DNA of 64,000 nt from assembly GCA_006969385.1 (NCBI GenBank), contig CP030884.1, positions 5,388,249-5,452,248 on the forward strand. Reading direction: 5' to 3'. The notes beneath the pieces were generated by a model. The model made no database searches and was not told the DNA's origin. It saw nothing but the letters and a program-made list of their open reading frames with translations. Position 1 is the first letter of the stretch. Every line of letters begins with the position of its first letter. Below, piece after piece: positions 1 through 8,951 of the stretch. The stretch comes from Planctomycetaceae bacterium (GTDB lineage: Bacteria > Planctomycetota > Phycisphaerae > UBA1845 > UTPLA1). Both the position numbers and the translations under genes were made by a program.

Positions 1-931
1 GACTCACCGTCGAATCGAGTCGAATGGTCCCCGTGTTGTCTAAAGTTCCATTGGCATAGATGCGATGGGCATTGGCAATTCGAATCGTGCCCGTGTTGTT
101 GATGGCATCGACGCGGCCATCCAATAGATTTGAACCATTGGCGGTCGCGATTTCCCCGGTTCCCGTTGTTTGAAACGTGCCGCCCCGCACGATGGACGAA
201 AACAATGCTACGGTCGAATCATCCAACGCTTCGATAATGCCACCGTTGTTCTCGACGGTGGCGGAATTAAGACGCAGTTGACCACCGTTCTCGGCGCGCA
301 ATATTCCCGTATTGGTTACCACCGATGTGCCGCCACCTGTTAGCAATAACGGCAAAGGCTGATCGGCGACGATGAGCGCCTGGTTATCAAAGTTTGTCGG
401 AGAAGACGTCCAGCCGAGATTGCCGGATCCACGTATCGTTTGATTCTGATTGATCAGCGAACCACCATTGAGCTGATAAATCCAGTTATTGGCGGAATTC
501 GATAAAGAAAGCGTGCCGCCGCCAGTTAACGTGACGGGGCCGAAACGCGGATGGAGATACGTATTGCTGACAGTCGATCCTATCGTGATATGCCCCGCGC
601 TATTGATCGTGCCGCCGTCAATGTATAACCGTCGCGCATTGTCGATATAAAGACTATCGTTTGCGCCGATGTTTAGGTTGGTGATTACGACATTCGTGTT
701 TAATGTCGTTTGCGAGATGGATGCGACTTCGTCGTCTATGAAAACCGTAAATGATGCGTTTACGTTGTTTGATGGGACAGATCCACTTACCCATGCCGAT
801 GGATCATTCCAATTTGAGATACTTCCGGGAATCCAGAAAGCATCGACATCCATGGCCCGAACGCTGTTAATCGATATCAAGGTGATAGCGCACGCGAGTG
901 CGACAGTCGAGTTGTGCCTTCGGTAATCCAT
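1..931 (-). CDS. Secreted beta-strand repeat protein, C-terminus cut by window edge
   Basis: I translated the minus strand from the ATG at 931. The frame stays open to the window edge, giving 310 codons with no stop. A perfect Shine-Dalgarno AGGAGGT (936-942) lies four bases upstream. Residues 1-26 form a signal peptide: a basic start, the hydrophobic run VALACAITLISI, and a likely cleavage site after VRA. The mature part is rich in Asn, Gly, Thr and Ser. It contains short units such as LTGGGT, NNTGTIRI and DNTGTIRL, the pattern of parallel beta-helix or autotransporter-type strand repeats found in secreted planctomycete proteins. Any sorting signal or anchor would lie beyond the edge. The function is unknown; a surface or extracellular structural role is inferred. 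Confidence 0.75.
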   Translation of the reverse strand, partial: MDYRRHNSTVALACAITLISINSVRAMDVDAFWIPGSISNWNDPSAWVSGSVPSNNVNASFTVFIDDEVASISQTTLNTNVVITNLNIGANDSLYIDNARRLYIDGGTINSAGHITIGSTVSNTYLHPRFGPVTLTGGGTLSLSNSANNWIYQLNGGSLINQNQTIRGSGNLGWTSSPTNFDNQALIVADQPLPLLLTGGGTSVVTNTGILRAENGGQLRLNSATVENNGGIIEALDDSTVALFSSIVRGGTFQTTGTGEIATANGSNLLDGRVDAINNTGTIRIANAHRIYANGTLDNTGTIRLDSTVS

Positions 932-1226
932 AAGGACCTCCTGTGCGAAAAAATTGACAATCTCCACTGAGACGCCAGCGGTAGCGGAATTGCCCCACGC
1001 CCCCAATTGGGGATTGCTCCACAGCGGAAGCCAAATAAATTCAAAGCGGGGTCTTCAAAAGCAGTACCCGCTTATCGCGCCAGTCTGCCCCAAAAATTCT
1101 GAGAATTTCTCAATTCGCGGTGGCGGGGCCAATCTGGCCGATTTGTAAAAGAAACAGCGAGCGGCACCGACCACACGTCGGCACCACCCGCTGCCACAGA
1201 AGGTATTCCTCTCTCTTTATCGATCC
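932..1226. other. Intergenic region between two minus-strand secreted proteins
   Basis: This gap holds the palindrome CCCCAATTGGGG (1001-1012) and an imperfect hairpin around 1157-1190 (GGCACCGAC against GTCGGCACC, with two mismatches). No convincing gene is present, and the two short plus-strand frames show no family features. It should contain the promoter of the gene ending at the window edge, but I could not pick out -35/-10 boxes with confidence. Confidence 0.4.
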
Positions 1227-2459
1227 TCAAAAATCGCGATCGATCGGGTCGAATCGACCGGACTCCCCCGTTGCCCGGTCGTAAACGACAAACTCTCCGG
1301 TCTGAGGATCGGTCCAGATGACGTAATTCGTGCCGCCGAAACGTAAGTCATTATTGCGATACCAAGCCCCTGCCTCATTGCTCGAATCGAACTCGAACAA
1401 CGTCGTCGTTTCGCTGTCGTCCCAAGGTACCAATCGATAGCCGACGGTATCGCTATTACTCGAGCTATGTTGGGCCAGGAGAATACCACCCGCGCCCAAA
1501 TCGGTAATCAGCAGCGGCTCTAACACCGTCGTACCCGTAAAGTCCCAACTGCGACCGAAGTCTTCGCGCGCTTCCGCCAGGCTATAACCGTGCAAAAAAT
1601 ACTCGCTCGTGCCGGTGGTCCAAAACACGCGACCGTCGTAGCCCCAGAACGTGCGTCCGAGCGAGTTGTCGTCGACAAACGCCGCGAGTAGATCGGTTTC
1701 ACCCGTCAACACGTTGACGACATACACGTCGCGATAATCGGTATCGATCTCGTCGTTGTCGTTCACGCCCGCCGTTTGATAAATCAGCCAGTCGCCCTCG
1801 ATCGCGGCCGGGCTGAGGTACACTTCGACCTCACGCACAATGGCGTCGGTGCCGATCGAGTAAACCAAGATGCGCGAACCGTCGACGTTGTCGCCGAAGA
1901 TCGTGATCGCAATGTAGTCTCCCTTAACCGCCACAGCGTATGCCGTCGTTGTACCGCCCAGACGATCGTCGTCGAGCATGTATGTCGTCGTCATGCCACT
2001 ATCGATGTCGTACGATTCGATTGATTGACCGTCCGTACCGATCCAAACCAACCGTTCGCCGTCACTTGCCGACGAAGCGAACGGCTCCAACGAAATGTTC
2101 AGCGTGGTGGTCGTCAGCGTCGCCGGATCGAGCAGCATGTGCGAACGCATCGTTTCGCGGTTGGGATCGAGACTGTCGCACAACGCCGGTTGCAGCGACT
2201 CGCCGAATAATCCGCCGTTGGGCGTTGGGCACTGTGCCGCTTCAGACTGAGCGAAAATGAATGCCGAATCGCTACCGGCGATCAGACTGGTCGAATTTAT
2301 GAGCGCAAGGAATCGGTCGACGTCTCCGCCGCAACCGGTATTTACGATTGCAACCAACAAACAGATGGCACTGAGAAATGAAGCGCATGCCTTACCCACC
2401 CGTCGACGGGCGCGCGCGGGACATGCGCGCAATGTGGGTTCAGAAATATGACGATTCAC
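1227..2459 (-). CDS. Predicted lipoprotein with beta-propeller-like repeats
   Basis: The start is taken as GTG at 2459 because AGGAGGT (2464-2470) sits four bases upstream, the same arrangement as the neighbouring gene. Upstream in-frame codons lack such a site. The 410-residue product starts with a basic N-terminus, a hydrophobic run ending LLVAIVN, and a lipobox-type TGC (Cys43), so export and lipidation are expected. The rest has recurring blocks of the type 'DGERLVWIGTDG', 'GDYIAITIFGDN', 'EGDWLIYQTAG' and 'DGRVFWTTG', spaced about 45 residues apart. This is typical of a TolB-like or WD-type beta-propeller. No catalytic residues were recognised. It is probably a periplasmic or surface lipoprotein of unknown function; the propeller fold is inferred from repeat spacing only. 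Confidence 0.7.
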   Translation of the reverse strand: MNRHISEPTLRACPARARRRVGKACASFLSAICLLVAIVNTGCGGDVDRFLALINSTSLIAGSDSAFIFAQSEAAQCPTPNGGLFGESLQPALCDSLDPNRETMRSHMLLDPATLTTTTLNISLEPFASSASDGERLVWIGTDGQSIESYDIDSGMTTTYMLDDDRLGGTTTAYAVAVKGDYIAITIFGDNVDGSRILVYSIGTDAIVREVEVYLSPAAIEGDWLIYQTAGVNDNDEIDTDYRDVYVVNVLTGETDLLAAFVDDNSLGRTFWGYDGRVFWTTGTSEYFLHGYSLAEAREDFGRSWDFTGTTVLEPLLITDLGAGGILLAQHSSSNSDTVGYRLVPWDDSETTTLFEFDSSNEAGAWYRNNDLRFGGTNYVIWTDPQTGEFVVYDRATGESGRFDPIDRDF

Positions 2460-3072
2460 GGTTACCTCCTGTGGTGGCCGACGGCAACTGGCCGTCGGCT
2501 CAAGGGGAAGTACCCGCGAGCCATTCAAATCTGCCGCGCACGGAGATTTTTTTCGGAAAACCGGCTTCGCGAGCTGGAAAGGACGATTTAAACTGCAGTT
2601 TTATCGACACTTCACGCCCAAATTTTGGTCGCGCGGGTGCCATGCCGACCCAACCGAAGCAATGCAGTAAACCTTTAGACCCAACCTAGCGCGGGATCAT
2701 TAAAATGCACAGCCAACTTAAAGGTCGGCATGCTTAGGACGCGCGAATGCATTCATCTTCGATCGTGGCTAATCCCGAGCAATATCCACCAGCTCATTCC
2801 ATCCGATATCCACGAACGATGTGCTCGCGTAACAAGCATGCCGACCTTCATGTTGGTCTCGCTATCGTGTGACCGCGAGGTAGGCTACGCATGCATAGAC
2901 GAATAAGCTCACTTCCGTAAGGTCGGCATCGCACCTACGATGGGCTATTTATATTTAAGCGGCAGCGGCAATGCCATCCGCCCGTCATCGTCCGCCACTG
3001 ATTTTGCCTACGCTTGCATCTTTCGCGACCTCAAAGACCAACCCGGCCCGTTGGTCGCGCTAGAATTTCGCT
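2460..3072. repeat. Intergenic region with AAGGTCGGCATGCTT inverted repeats
   Basis: Upstream of tspO lies a gene-free stretch of about 610 bases. It contains AAGGTCGGCATGCTT (2721-2735), its perfect reverse complement AAGCATGCCGACCTT (2834-2848), and a further shortened direct copy AAGGTCGGCAT (2919-2929). GCCATGCCGACC near 2639 is a weaker match. The two perfect 15-base arms are 98 bases apart. This looks like a small interspersed element rather than an operator. Both flanking genes read away from the region, so it must also carry their promoters. Confidence 0.55.
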
Positions 3073-3582
3073 ATGGACACCACCACGATTAACAGCGTCC
3101 CCTCATCCACCGGCCAATCCACCCGCCGCCTCGACCTGCTCGCCCTTTTCGCATTCCTATCAATCGTAACGCTGGGCTTGGGCGGTTGGCTCACTTCGCT
3201 CGGCTTCGGCCCATGGTATGACGAACTCAAAAAGCCCTGGTTCCAACCGCCGGGCTGGGTCTTTTCGCCCGTTTGGACCGCGCTCTTCGTGCTGCTCGCG
3301 GTCGCCACATGGCAAGTCGCCCGCTGCGGTCGCGCGGCCAAGACCGCTCTCACGTGGTACGGCGTTCAACTGGTTTTGAACGTGGGCTGGTCGCTGCTGT
3401 TCTTCACGCTGCATCTACCCGCGTGGGCGCTGTTGGAAATATTGGTCTTGGATATCGTCGTCATTGGGATGGTATTCCATTACGCCCGCCTGCGCCCCGC
3501 CGCCGGATTTATGCTGGTGCCCTATGCCTGCTGGCTGATATTAGCGACGGCGATCAATGCGTGGATCGTTGTTTACAACTGA
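3073..3582 (+). CDS. tspO: TspO/MBR family membrane protein
   Basis: The 169-residue protein has a hydrophilic N-terminal extension of about 20 residues, then five hydrophobic segments as expected for TspO (tryptophan-rich sensory protein / translocator protein). Family signatures are present: WYDELKKPWFQPPGWVF at about residues 48-64, followed by PVWTALF; QLVLNVGWSLLFF in the third helix; and PYACWLILATAINAWIV near the C-terminus. TspO proteins bind porphyrins or other tetrapyrroles and sterol-like ligands in membranes, and in bacteria they have been linked to light, oxygen or stress responses. Length is slightly above the usual 150-160 because of the N-terminal tail. It stands alone as a single gene. 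The annotation is secure; the physiological ligand is not known. Confidence 0.93.
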   Translation: MDTTTINSVPSSTGQSTRRLDLLALFAFLSIVTLGLGGWLTSLGFGPWYDELKKPWFQPPGWVFSPVWTALFVLLAVATWQVARCGRAAKTALTWYGVQLVLNVGWSLLFFTLHLPAWALLEILVLDIVVIGMVFHYARLRPAAGFMLVPYACWLILATAINAWIVVYN

Positions 3583-3975
3583 GGCGTTGCATCGCGTCAT
3601 CGCCCGGGTGTTTCTTCATTCAATGAAATAGACAGCGCCCATTAACACCCGGTAAACCCGTCTAGCCCATCAAAACTTCTTTGGCCCGCCCCTTTTCCAG
3701 ACACCCGGGGGCGGTGTATAATTCAAACGTGTTCAACCGGCGCGTGCGGCACCCTCACCTCGCTATCCGCCCCGTCGGTCTTGCCTCGCCCGGTCAAGAA
3801 GGAACCTTTCATGTTGAGCCCCCGAAATTCTGTTTGCCAAACCACGCCCGAGATGCGCTGTGATGTGCGATTCCACAACCATTGCTCCGCAAAGGATGGG
3901 GCACCCGCTCGTGCACCGCGCAAGCAACGTGCACTGCATAACACAAATAAACGACAAGCTGTTGGAGTTCGATCG
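3583..3975. other. Intergenic region between tspO and the beta-propeller lipoprotein gene
   Basis: About 390 bases without a convincing gene. A TATAAT box lies at 3717-3722, but no good -35 is correctly spaced. From 3873 to 3907 there is a degenerate copy of the G-rich hairpin family ending in GATGGGGCACCCG. The reading frame of the next gene is open back to 3781 through this repeat. The repeat and the missing signal peptide argue that this is not coding. Confidence 0.4.
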
Positions 3976-6093
3976 ATGACCCGCCTTTTGGCGACCATCC
4001 CGAAGACCTTTGCACTGACTGCCGTATTGACGCTCGGCCTGCTCGTTTCCACCGCCTGTGACCCGGCCCTGCAGAACAACCTCGTCGGCAGCACACAGTT
4101 CAACAATGAAGAGACCGGCGGACCACCGTCGGGCAATCCGGCACCGCTCGCGCCATTGGCGGGCGATGCCGCGGGCGTCGGTGAATTTGCCGCAGACGAC
4201 GCGACCGACGGCGGCACCAGCGATGTGCTGCGCGACATCGAAGAAGCCGACGTCATCAAAGTTGTCGACAATACGATGTACGCGTTGAATCCGTTCAAGG
4301 GTTTGCTCGTCATCGACGTCACCAACCCGGATAAGCCCGAAGTCATCGGCCAACTCGACATGGGCGGCCGCGGTGTCGAACTTTACGTCGTCGGCGATCG
4401 AGCTTTCGTCATTACCAGCGCCGATTCCTATCTCTACGGTTACTACGGCGGCGGTGGCATCGACTTGCCTGCTGTGGCGATTGACGAACCGGGGCTCGCC
4501 GAACCGCTCGTTGCAGATGTGGCCGTTGCCAGCGATGGCATCGCCCCGCCCGAATTTGACGGCAGCCGACTTGCCGTGATCGACCTCAGCGACCGCACCA
4601 ATCCGACGCAACAGGGCAAGATCAACCTCGTGGGTTACGCGAACGAAAGCCGCCGCGTGGGCGATGTGATCTACGTGATCGGCACCAACGTCAATCGCTA
4701 TTACGGCTATTACGCCCCCGGCAGCGAACAGGAAGATCAGGGCTTCGTCGCGTCGATCAACGTCGCCGACCCCGCCGATCCGCAACCGATCGATCGGCTC
4801 AATATCCCCGGCGACGGCCTCTACCTACACGCGACCAACGCAGCCATCTACGCCGCCGCCTACAGCTACGACTTCAACGACAACGAAGAAATGACGGATG
4901 TGCAAATCGTCGATATCTCCGACGCCGGTGGGGCTATCACGTTGCGCGATGCGTTTACCGTGCCGGGCAACATTCGCAATCGCTTCTACATGGATGCCTA
5001 CGACGGCGCGTTTCGCATCGTCACCGAATCGTGGGGCTTTGGCTTTCAGCAGGTGCGCTTGTTCACGTACGACTTGTCGGACATGGACGACGTCAAGCCG
5101 CTGGCCGAAGTGCAAATCATCGAAAACGAATCTCTGGAAGCCGTGCGCTTCGACGGCGTACGCGGTTATGCCGTCACGTTTCTACGCGTCGATCCGCTGT
5201 TCGTGTTGGATTTGGCCGACGCGGCCAATCCCAAAGTCACCGGCGAACTGGAAGTGCCGGGTTGGTCGACGCATATCGAACCGCGCGGCGAACGTTTGAT
5301 CGCCGTGGGCATCGACGATACCGACGGCAACCGACCGGCGATTGCTTACTATGACGTTTCCGATCCGACGCTGCCGACGCAATTAAGCCGCGTGATTCTG
5401 GGCCCGCCCGGATCGTACACCTCGTCGAACGCAACGTATGATGAAAAGGCCTTCAAGATCATCGACGAACTCGGCCTGATCGTGATGCCGTATCATCATT
5501 ACGAATACGACTTTGCCGAAGACGATGGATTCGGTTTCGAGGATGACTTCGATCGCGACGAAGTCGCCCCACCGCCGTCATCGGGCGCGAGCAGCCCAAG
5601 CAGCGGAGCGACCACGGCTCAACTTTTGCTTGCCGATTCGCGCTGCACCAATGGCGTGCAACTGGTCGACTTCAGCGACGATGGCCTCACGCGCCGCGGT
5701 AACTTCGAGCACTTGGGCGAGGTCAGCCGGGTGGGTGTGATCGGCGAGCGCGTGTTCGCGTTATCCGATATCGGGTTGCAGACCGTCAACATCGACGATC
5801 GCGATGCCCCGACGATGTCCGGCATGGCTGTGTTCTTTAGCGATGAAGAAATGGATAACGTCGATGAATGCGGTTACTTCTACGGCGGCCCGAGTTTTGG
5901 CGCCCCCTTCCCCATCGACGATATTGAATTTAACGAGGGCGGCCCGATCTTTTTCATCGATGGCGATGCGGTGGCCGCATTGATGTCCGTATTGCAAAGC
6001 TGCGGCGGCGTGGGCGTGCTGACGCTAACGGCCATGCCCATCGGCATGCTACTGATGCGACGCCAACGCTGGAACCGACGAAAGCAGCGTTAA
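3976..6093 (+). CDS. Secreted beta-propeller domain lipoprotein with C-terminal CGxG anchor tail
   Basis: ATG 3976 is preferred over upstream in-frame starts because GGAG (3964-3967) precedes it and the encoded N-terminus is a clear lipoprotein signal, ending GLLVSTAC at Cys28. The 705-residue product resembles the beta-propeller-domain family (PF09826 type). After a low-complexity linker comes EEADVIKVVDNTMYALNPFKG, then VIDVTNP and VIDLSDRTNP strand motifs repeat through the protein. Residues about 530-555 are acidic and Ser/Pro-rich. The last 30 residues (nt 6001-6090) are CGGVG, a hydrophobic stretch, then RRQRWNRRKQR. This tail is shared with two other secreted proteins here (35726-36973 and 58289-61147) and is probably an envelope sorting signal. 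A lipobox plus this tail on one protein is odd. Function unknown. Confidence 0.8.
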   Translation: MTRLLATIPKTFALTAVLTLGLLVSTACDPALQNNLVGSTQFNNEETGGPPSGNPAPLAPLAGDAAGVGEFAADDATDGGTSDVLRDIEEADVIKVVDNTMYALNPFKGLLVIDVTNPDKPEVIGQLDMGGRGVELYVVGDRAFVITSADSYLYGYYGGGGIDLPAVAIDEPGLAEPLVADVAVASDGIAPPEFDGSRLAVIDLSDRTNPTQQGKINLVGYANESRRVGDVIYVIGTNVNRYYGYYAPGSEQEDQGFVASINVADPADPQPIDRLNIPGDGLYLHATNAAIYAAAYSYDFNDNEEMTDVQIVDISDAGGAITLRDAFTVPGNIRNRFYMDAYDGAFRIVTESWGFGFQQVRLFTYDLSDMDDVKPLAEVQIIENESLEAVRFDGVRGYAVTFLRVDPLFVLDLADAANPKVTGELEVPGWSTHIEPRGERLIAVGIDDTDGNRPAIAYYDVSDPTLPTQLSRVILGPPGSYTSSNATYDEKAFKIIDELGLIVMPYHHYEYDFAEDDGFGFEDDFDRDEVAPPPSSGASSPSSGATTAQLLLADSRCTNGVQLVDFSDDGLTRRGNFEHLGEVSRVGVIGERVFALSDIGLQTVNIDDRDAPTMSGMAVFFSDEEMDNVDECGYFYGGPSFGAPFPIDDIEFNEGGPIFFIDGDAVAALMSVLQSCGGVGVLTLTAMPIGMLLMRRQRWNRRKQR

Positions 6094-6197
6094 CGCGGCT
6101 TAAATCATCGTTTAAGGCCATAGAGAACGGCACGATGCGGCGCTAATATTCCGCATCAGTGTCGTTTTTTTGTGACTTCGATTGACGAGGAGCCGCT

Positions 6198-6461
6198 ATG
6201 TTTCGTAAGAGTCGTTTGAGCCGTCTGTTTGCTATGTTGCTTTCGTTGATGCTGTTGGCAGCCCCGCTGACCTTCACCACGGGCTGCGACGCGTTGGAAG
6301 AATTGACCGATCTCATCGATGACCTGGATTTCGATTTCGACGATTTCGATTTTGATGACTTTGACGATGACGATTTCGACGACTTCGATGACGACGACTT
6401 CGATGATTTCGATGACGATGATTTCGATGACGATGATTTTGACGATCTGTTTGATGATTAA
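6198..6461 (+). CDS. Small lipoprotein with Asp/Phe (DFDD) repeat tail
   Basis: This 87-residue protein starts at ATG 6198 after GAGGAG (6187-6192). Residues 1-34 are a lipoprotein signal: basic start MFRKSRLSRL, hydrophobic core, then TFTTGC. From about residue 42 on it consists almost only of Asp and Phe in the pattern DFDD/DFDDDD, with one Leu near the end. The Phe spacing of three to five residues and extreme negative charge would make a flexible, probably metal-binding tail. GAC/GAT and TTC/TTT codons are mixed, so this is not a pure DNA microsatellite but a maintained protein repeat. It follows the beta-propeller gene by 104 bases on the same strand and is closed by a strong terminator. 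No known family was recognised. Confidence 0.75.
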   Translation: MFRKSRLSRLFAMLLSLMLLAAPLTFTTGCDALEELTDLIDDLDFDFDDFDFDDFDDDDFDDFDDDDFDDFDDDDFDDDDFDDLFDD

Positions 6462-6494
6462 GACTCGATAATCCTCGTTGCAACGGACGTTTAA

Positions 6495-6529
6495 CAGCCG
6501 CCCGCCGCTTCGGCAGGGGCGGCTTTTTT
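6495..6529 (+). terminator. Rho-independent terminator after the DFDD lipoprotein gene
   Basis: AGCCGCC and GGCGGCT form the outer stem around a CGCCGCTTCGGCAG core, followed directly by TTTTTTC. It lies 34 bases after the stop codon at 6461. It probably ends the transcript of the small acidic lipoprotein and perhaps of the beta-propeller gene before it. Confidence 0.85.
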
Positions 6530-6602
6530 CTTGTGCGGGCGGCAGCGAGCAACTCGGTTAAGATAGACGGCGGTTCAACACCCTTTCGATGGAGAGACCG
6601 CC

Positions 6603-7979
6603 TTGGCGCTTTGGCGACGACGACTATTCGAACCGTTTGACTTGTACCGCCGCGCGGCTCGGCAAGGCTTGGAATCGCGCAACCCGGTGGTAGTGATTCC
6701 CGGTGTGATGGGCAGCCGCCTTAGCCATCCGAGCACGGGGCATTGTTACTGGGGCGGGCAAAAGGCCGGCTTCGCCAAGCAGGAGGTCGGCGAAGAAGTA
6801 CGGTTGATTTGTCACCCGGTCGTGCCGGGCAAGGGCTTGTGGGAAGTCGAACCGCTGCTGCGCCCCGATGGCGTGTTGCGCTCCTTGGAATTGCGCTTCG
6901 GCGGCATCAAGATGTGCATGAGCACCTACGCGCCGATTCTCAAGATGTTGGGCGTGGGTGGTTACCTCGACCCCTTGCAAAAACTCGGCAAGAAAGACCT
7001 CGACTATGGCGCGCAAGCGATCGGCACGTGCTTCGAGTTTCCATACGACTGGCGCGTAAGCCTCGATCAGAACGCGGCGCATCTGTCGGACTTCATCGAT
7101 ACGGTGCGCGAGTTTGTCGCCGAAGAGCGCGGTGACAACGAAGACGTAAAGGTCGACATCGTCACGCATTCGATGGGCGGCTTGTTGTTGCGCTATTACC
7201 TGCGCTACGGCGGCGAGATCTTGCGGCCGGATGGTTCGGCACCACCCTTAACGTGGGCCGGCGCGGCCGTCACCGACCACGCCATCTTCTGCGGCACGCC
7301 CAACGCCGGAAGCATGAACGCCATCAAGGTGATGCTCGAAGGACTGAAAGCCAGCCCCGCCACGCCCGCCTACGACGCCGCCGTGCTCGGCACGCTGCCC
7401 GCTATTTATCAACTTATGCCGCGCGTGCGGCACGCGCCTGCGGTACTTTCGACCAACGGCGACGTCTTCGACGGTCTTTACGATCCGGACGCCTGGGTTG
7501 AGTACGGTTGGGGCCTCGGCAGCAAGAACGCCGACGAGCGTTTGAAGTTATTGCTGCCCGATGAAAGTTCGCCACAGGCGCGGCGCAAGCACGGCATCGA
7601 ACACTTAACGAAATGTCTACAGCGCGCCAAAGCGTTTCATAAATCGATTGACTCCGCGACGGACATTCAAGGCGACGTGAGCGTGTATCTCTTTGCGGGC
7701 GATCGTTATCCGACGCCGCGGCAAGTGATGATGACGCCGCACGACACCAAATTGAAAGTCGTGGATACCGGCCCCGGCGATAAGGTCGTGTTGCGCTCCA
7801 GCGCGCTGATGGACGAGCGCGAAAGCGTGGACTACCCGCGCTTGCTATCACCTTTATCGTGGACCGGCGTGACGTTTCTATCCGGCGATCACATGGGCTT
7901 AACGCGCGATCGCGCCTTTGTGAACTCGGCGTTGTGGTACTTGCTGGAGAAACCGCGCGGGAATGGGATTGAGGCGTGA
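6603..7979 (+). CDS. LCAT-like alpha/beta hydrolase (lipase/acyltransferase family)
   Basis: The start is TTG at 6603, with GGAG (6591-6594) eight bases upstream. The 458-residue protein matches lecithin:cholesterol acyltransferase-type hydrolases. NPVVVIPGVMGSRL (about residues 27-40) is the oxyanion strand-loop. FEFPYDWRVSLDQNA (about 143-157) is the typical FxYDWR block. VDIVTHSMGGLLLRYYL (about 185-201) carries the nucleophile Ser. FLSGDHMGLT near residue 430 supplies the probable catalytic His. There is no signal peptide, so it may be cytoplasmic. Family members cleave or transfer acyl groups of phospholipids or other lipids; the substrate here is unknown. It stands between a terminator and a tandem heptamer repeat, so it is probably a single-gene unit. 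Confidence 0.85.
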   Translation: MALWRRRLFEPFDLYRRAARQGLESRNPVVVIPGVMGSRLSHPSTGHCYWGGQKAGFAKQEVGEEVRLICHPVVPGKGLWEVEPLLRPDGVLRSLELRFGGIKMCMSTYAPILKMLGVGGYLDPLQKLGKKDLDYGAQAIGTCFEFPYDWRVSLDQNAAHLSDFIDTVREFVAEERGDNEDVKVDIVTHSMGGLLLRYYLRYGGEILRPDGSAPPLTWAGAAVTDHAIFCGTPNAGSMNAIKVMLEGLKASPATPAYDAAVLGTLPAIYQLMPRVRHAPAVLSTNGDVFDGLYDPDAWVEYGWGLGSKNADERLKLLLPDESSPQARRKHGIEHLTKCLQRAKAFHKSIDSATDIQGDVSVYLFAGDRYPTPRQVMMTPHDTKLKVVDTGPGDKVVLRSSALMDERESVDYPRLLSPLSWTGVTFLSGDHMGLTRDRAFVNSALWYLLEKPRGNGIEA

Positions 7980-8000
7980 GAATTGGGTCTTAAGTCGTGC

Positions 8001-8028
8001 GGCTTGGGGCTTGGGGCTTGGGGCTTGG
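8001..8028. repeat. Tandem 7-bp repeat (CTTGGGG)n
   Basis: Four near-perfect units of CTTGGGG in tandem lie between the LCAT-like gene and the convergent hydrolase gene. The same heptamer appears in both orientations inside ileS (23504-23532 and 24589-24619). These behave like the short tandemly repeated repetitive sequences known from some cyanobacteria. Confidence 0.8.
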
Positions 8029-8045
8029 AGAAGTTTTTCCGGCCT

Positions 8046-8951
8046 TTAATCAAGTTCCAACATCCGCTTCATCGCTTCGATAATTCGTTGAGGTGCGTCC
8101 TCCAAAACATAATGCCCCGCATCTGAATACGATTCGACCTGTGCGTGCGGAAATCGTCGTTGCCATTCGGCTAAAAACAACTCGTCAAAAACAAAATCCT
8201 GCAATCCCCAGCATATCTGCATCGGCTTATCACCGACGGTTTCCACCAAGCCGTTATCGACTTCCAACGCCGTCTCGTAACTCGGATGATCGGGCTTCAA
8301 GGGAATATCTTTTACAAACTCATGTACGGCCCGCCGACTCGCGTATGAATCGTAGGGTGCCATCAGGCCCTGTCGCGCAGCTTTGCTCAGGCCCTTCCCT
8401 GTGCCACCGATGGCCGCGCCCCAGCAAAACAGATTGCAACTGCGCACTAAGGTGCGCACCAGCGCCGAATCGCGTCGACAAATCTCCAGTTGCCACGGAA
8501 ACGGTACACCCGGCGGTAACAGGAACGCAGCCGTGTTGAGAATCACATAACGTGCAATGCGCTCCGGCTTTCTCAACGCCGCCCCCAAACCAATCATGCC
8601 GCCCCAGTCGTGTACGACCAGCGTGATATTCTCATGCAAGCCGAGATGATCGAGCAGCGCTTCCAAATCGTCGATGCGACTACGCAGTCGGTAATCGTAT
8701 TCATCCGTGCCGGGACGATCGGACAGGCCGCAACCCGTATGATCCATCGCGATGCATCGATGCGAAGCGCGAAACACGTTAATCAACGCACGGTAATAGA
8801 ACGACCAAGTCGGATTGCCATGCACCATCACAATCGGCGCGCCGGTGCCTTCGTCGACGTAATGCATGCGACCGGCAGGCCGCTGGAAGTACCGCGACGC
8901 AAATGGGTATTCGCGTTGCCATTCGCCTTTACGTGATTCGACCATGTTCAT
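8046..8951 (-). CDS. Haloalkane dehalogenase-like / OleB-like alpha/beta hydrolase
   Basis: The 301-residue protein has an alpha/beta hydrolase fold with HGNPTWSFYYR (oxyanion loop, about residues 45-55), MDHTGCGLSDRP (about 69-80) and LVVHDWGGMIG. The last places Asp, not Ser, at the nucleophile position, as in haloalkane dehalogenases and OleB beta-lactone decarboxylases. GLQDFVFDE and SDAGHYVLED carry the later acid and the catalytic His. DHTGCGLSD together with HGNPTWSFYYR resembles OleB more than true dehalogenases, but OleA, OleC and OleD are not adjacent. It could therefore be an orphan OleB-type enzyme, a dehalogenase or an epoxide-hydrolase relative. ATG 8945 is an alternative start two codons downstream. 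Cytoplasmic; monocistronic. Confidence 0.8.
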   Translation of the reverse strand: MNMVESRKGEWQREYPFASRYFQRPAGRMHYVDEGTGAPIVMVHGNPTWSFYYRALINVFRASHRCIAMDHTGCGLSDRPGTDEYDYRLRSRIDDLEALLDHLGLHENITLVVHDWGGMIGLGAALRKPERIARYVILNTAAFLLPPGVPFPWQLEICRRDSALVRTLVRSCNLFCWGAAIGGTGKGLSKAARQGLMAPYDSYASRRAVHEFVKDIPLKPDHPSYETALEVDNGLVETVGDKPMQICWGLQDFVFDELFLAEWQRRFPHAQVESYSDAGHYVLEDAPQRIIEAMKRMLELD

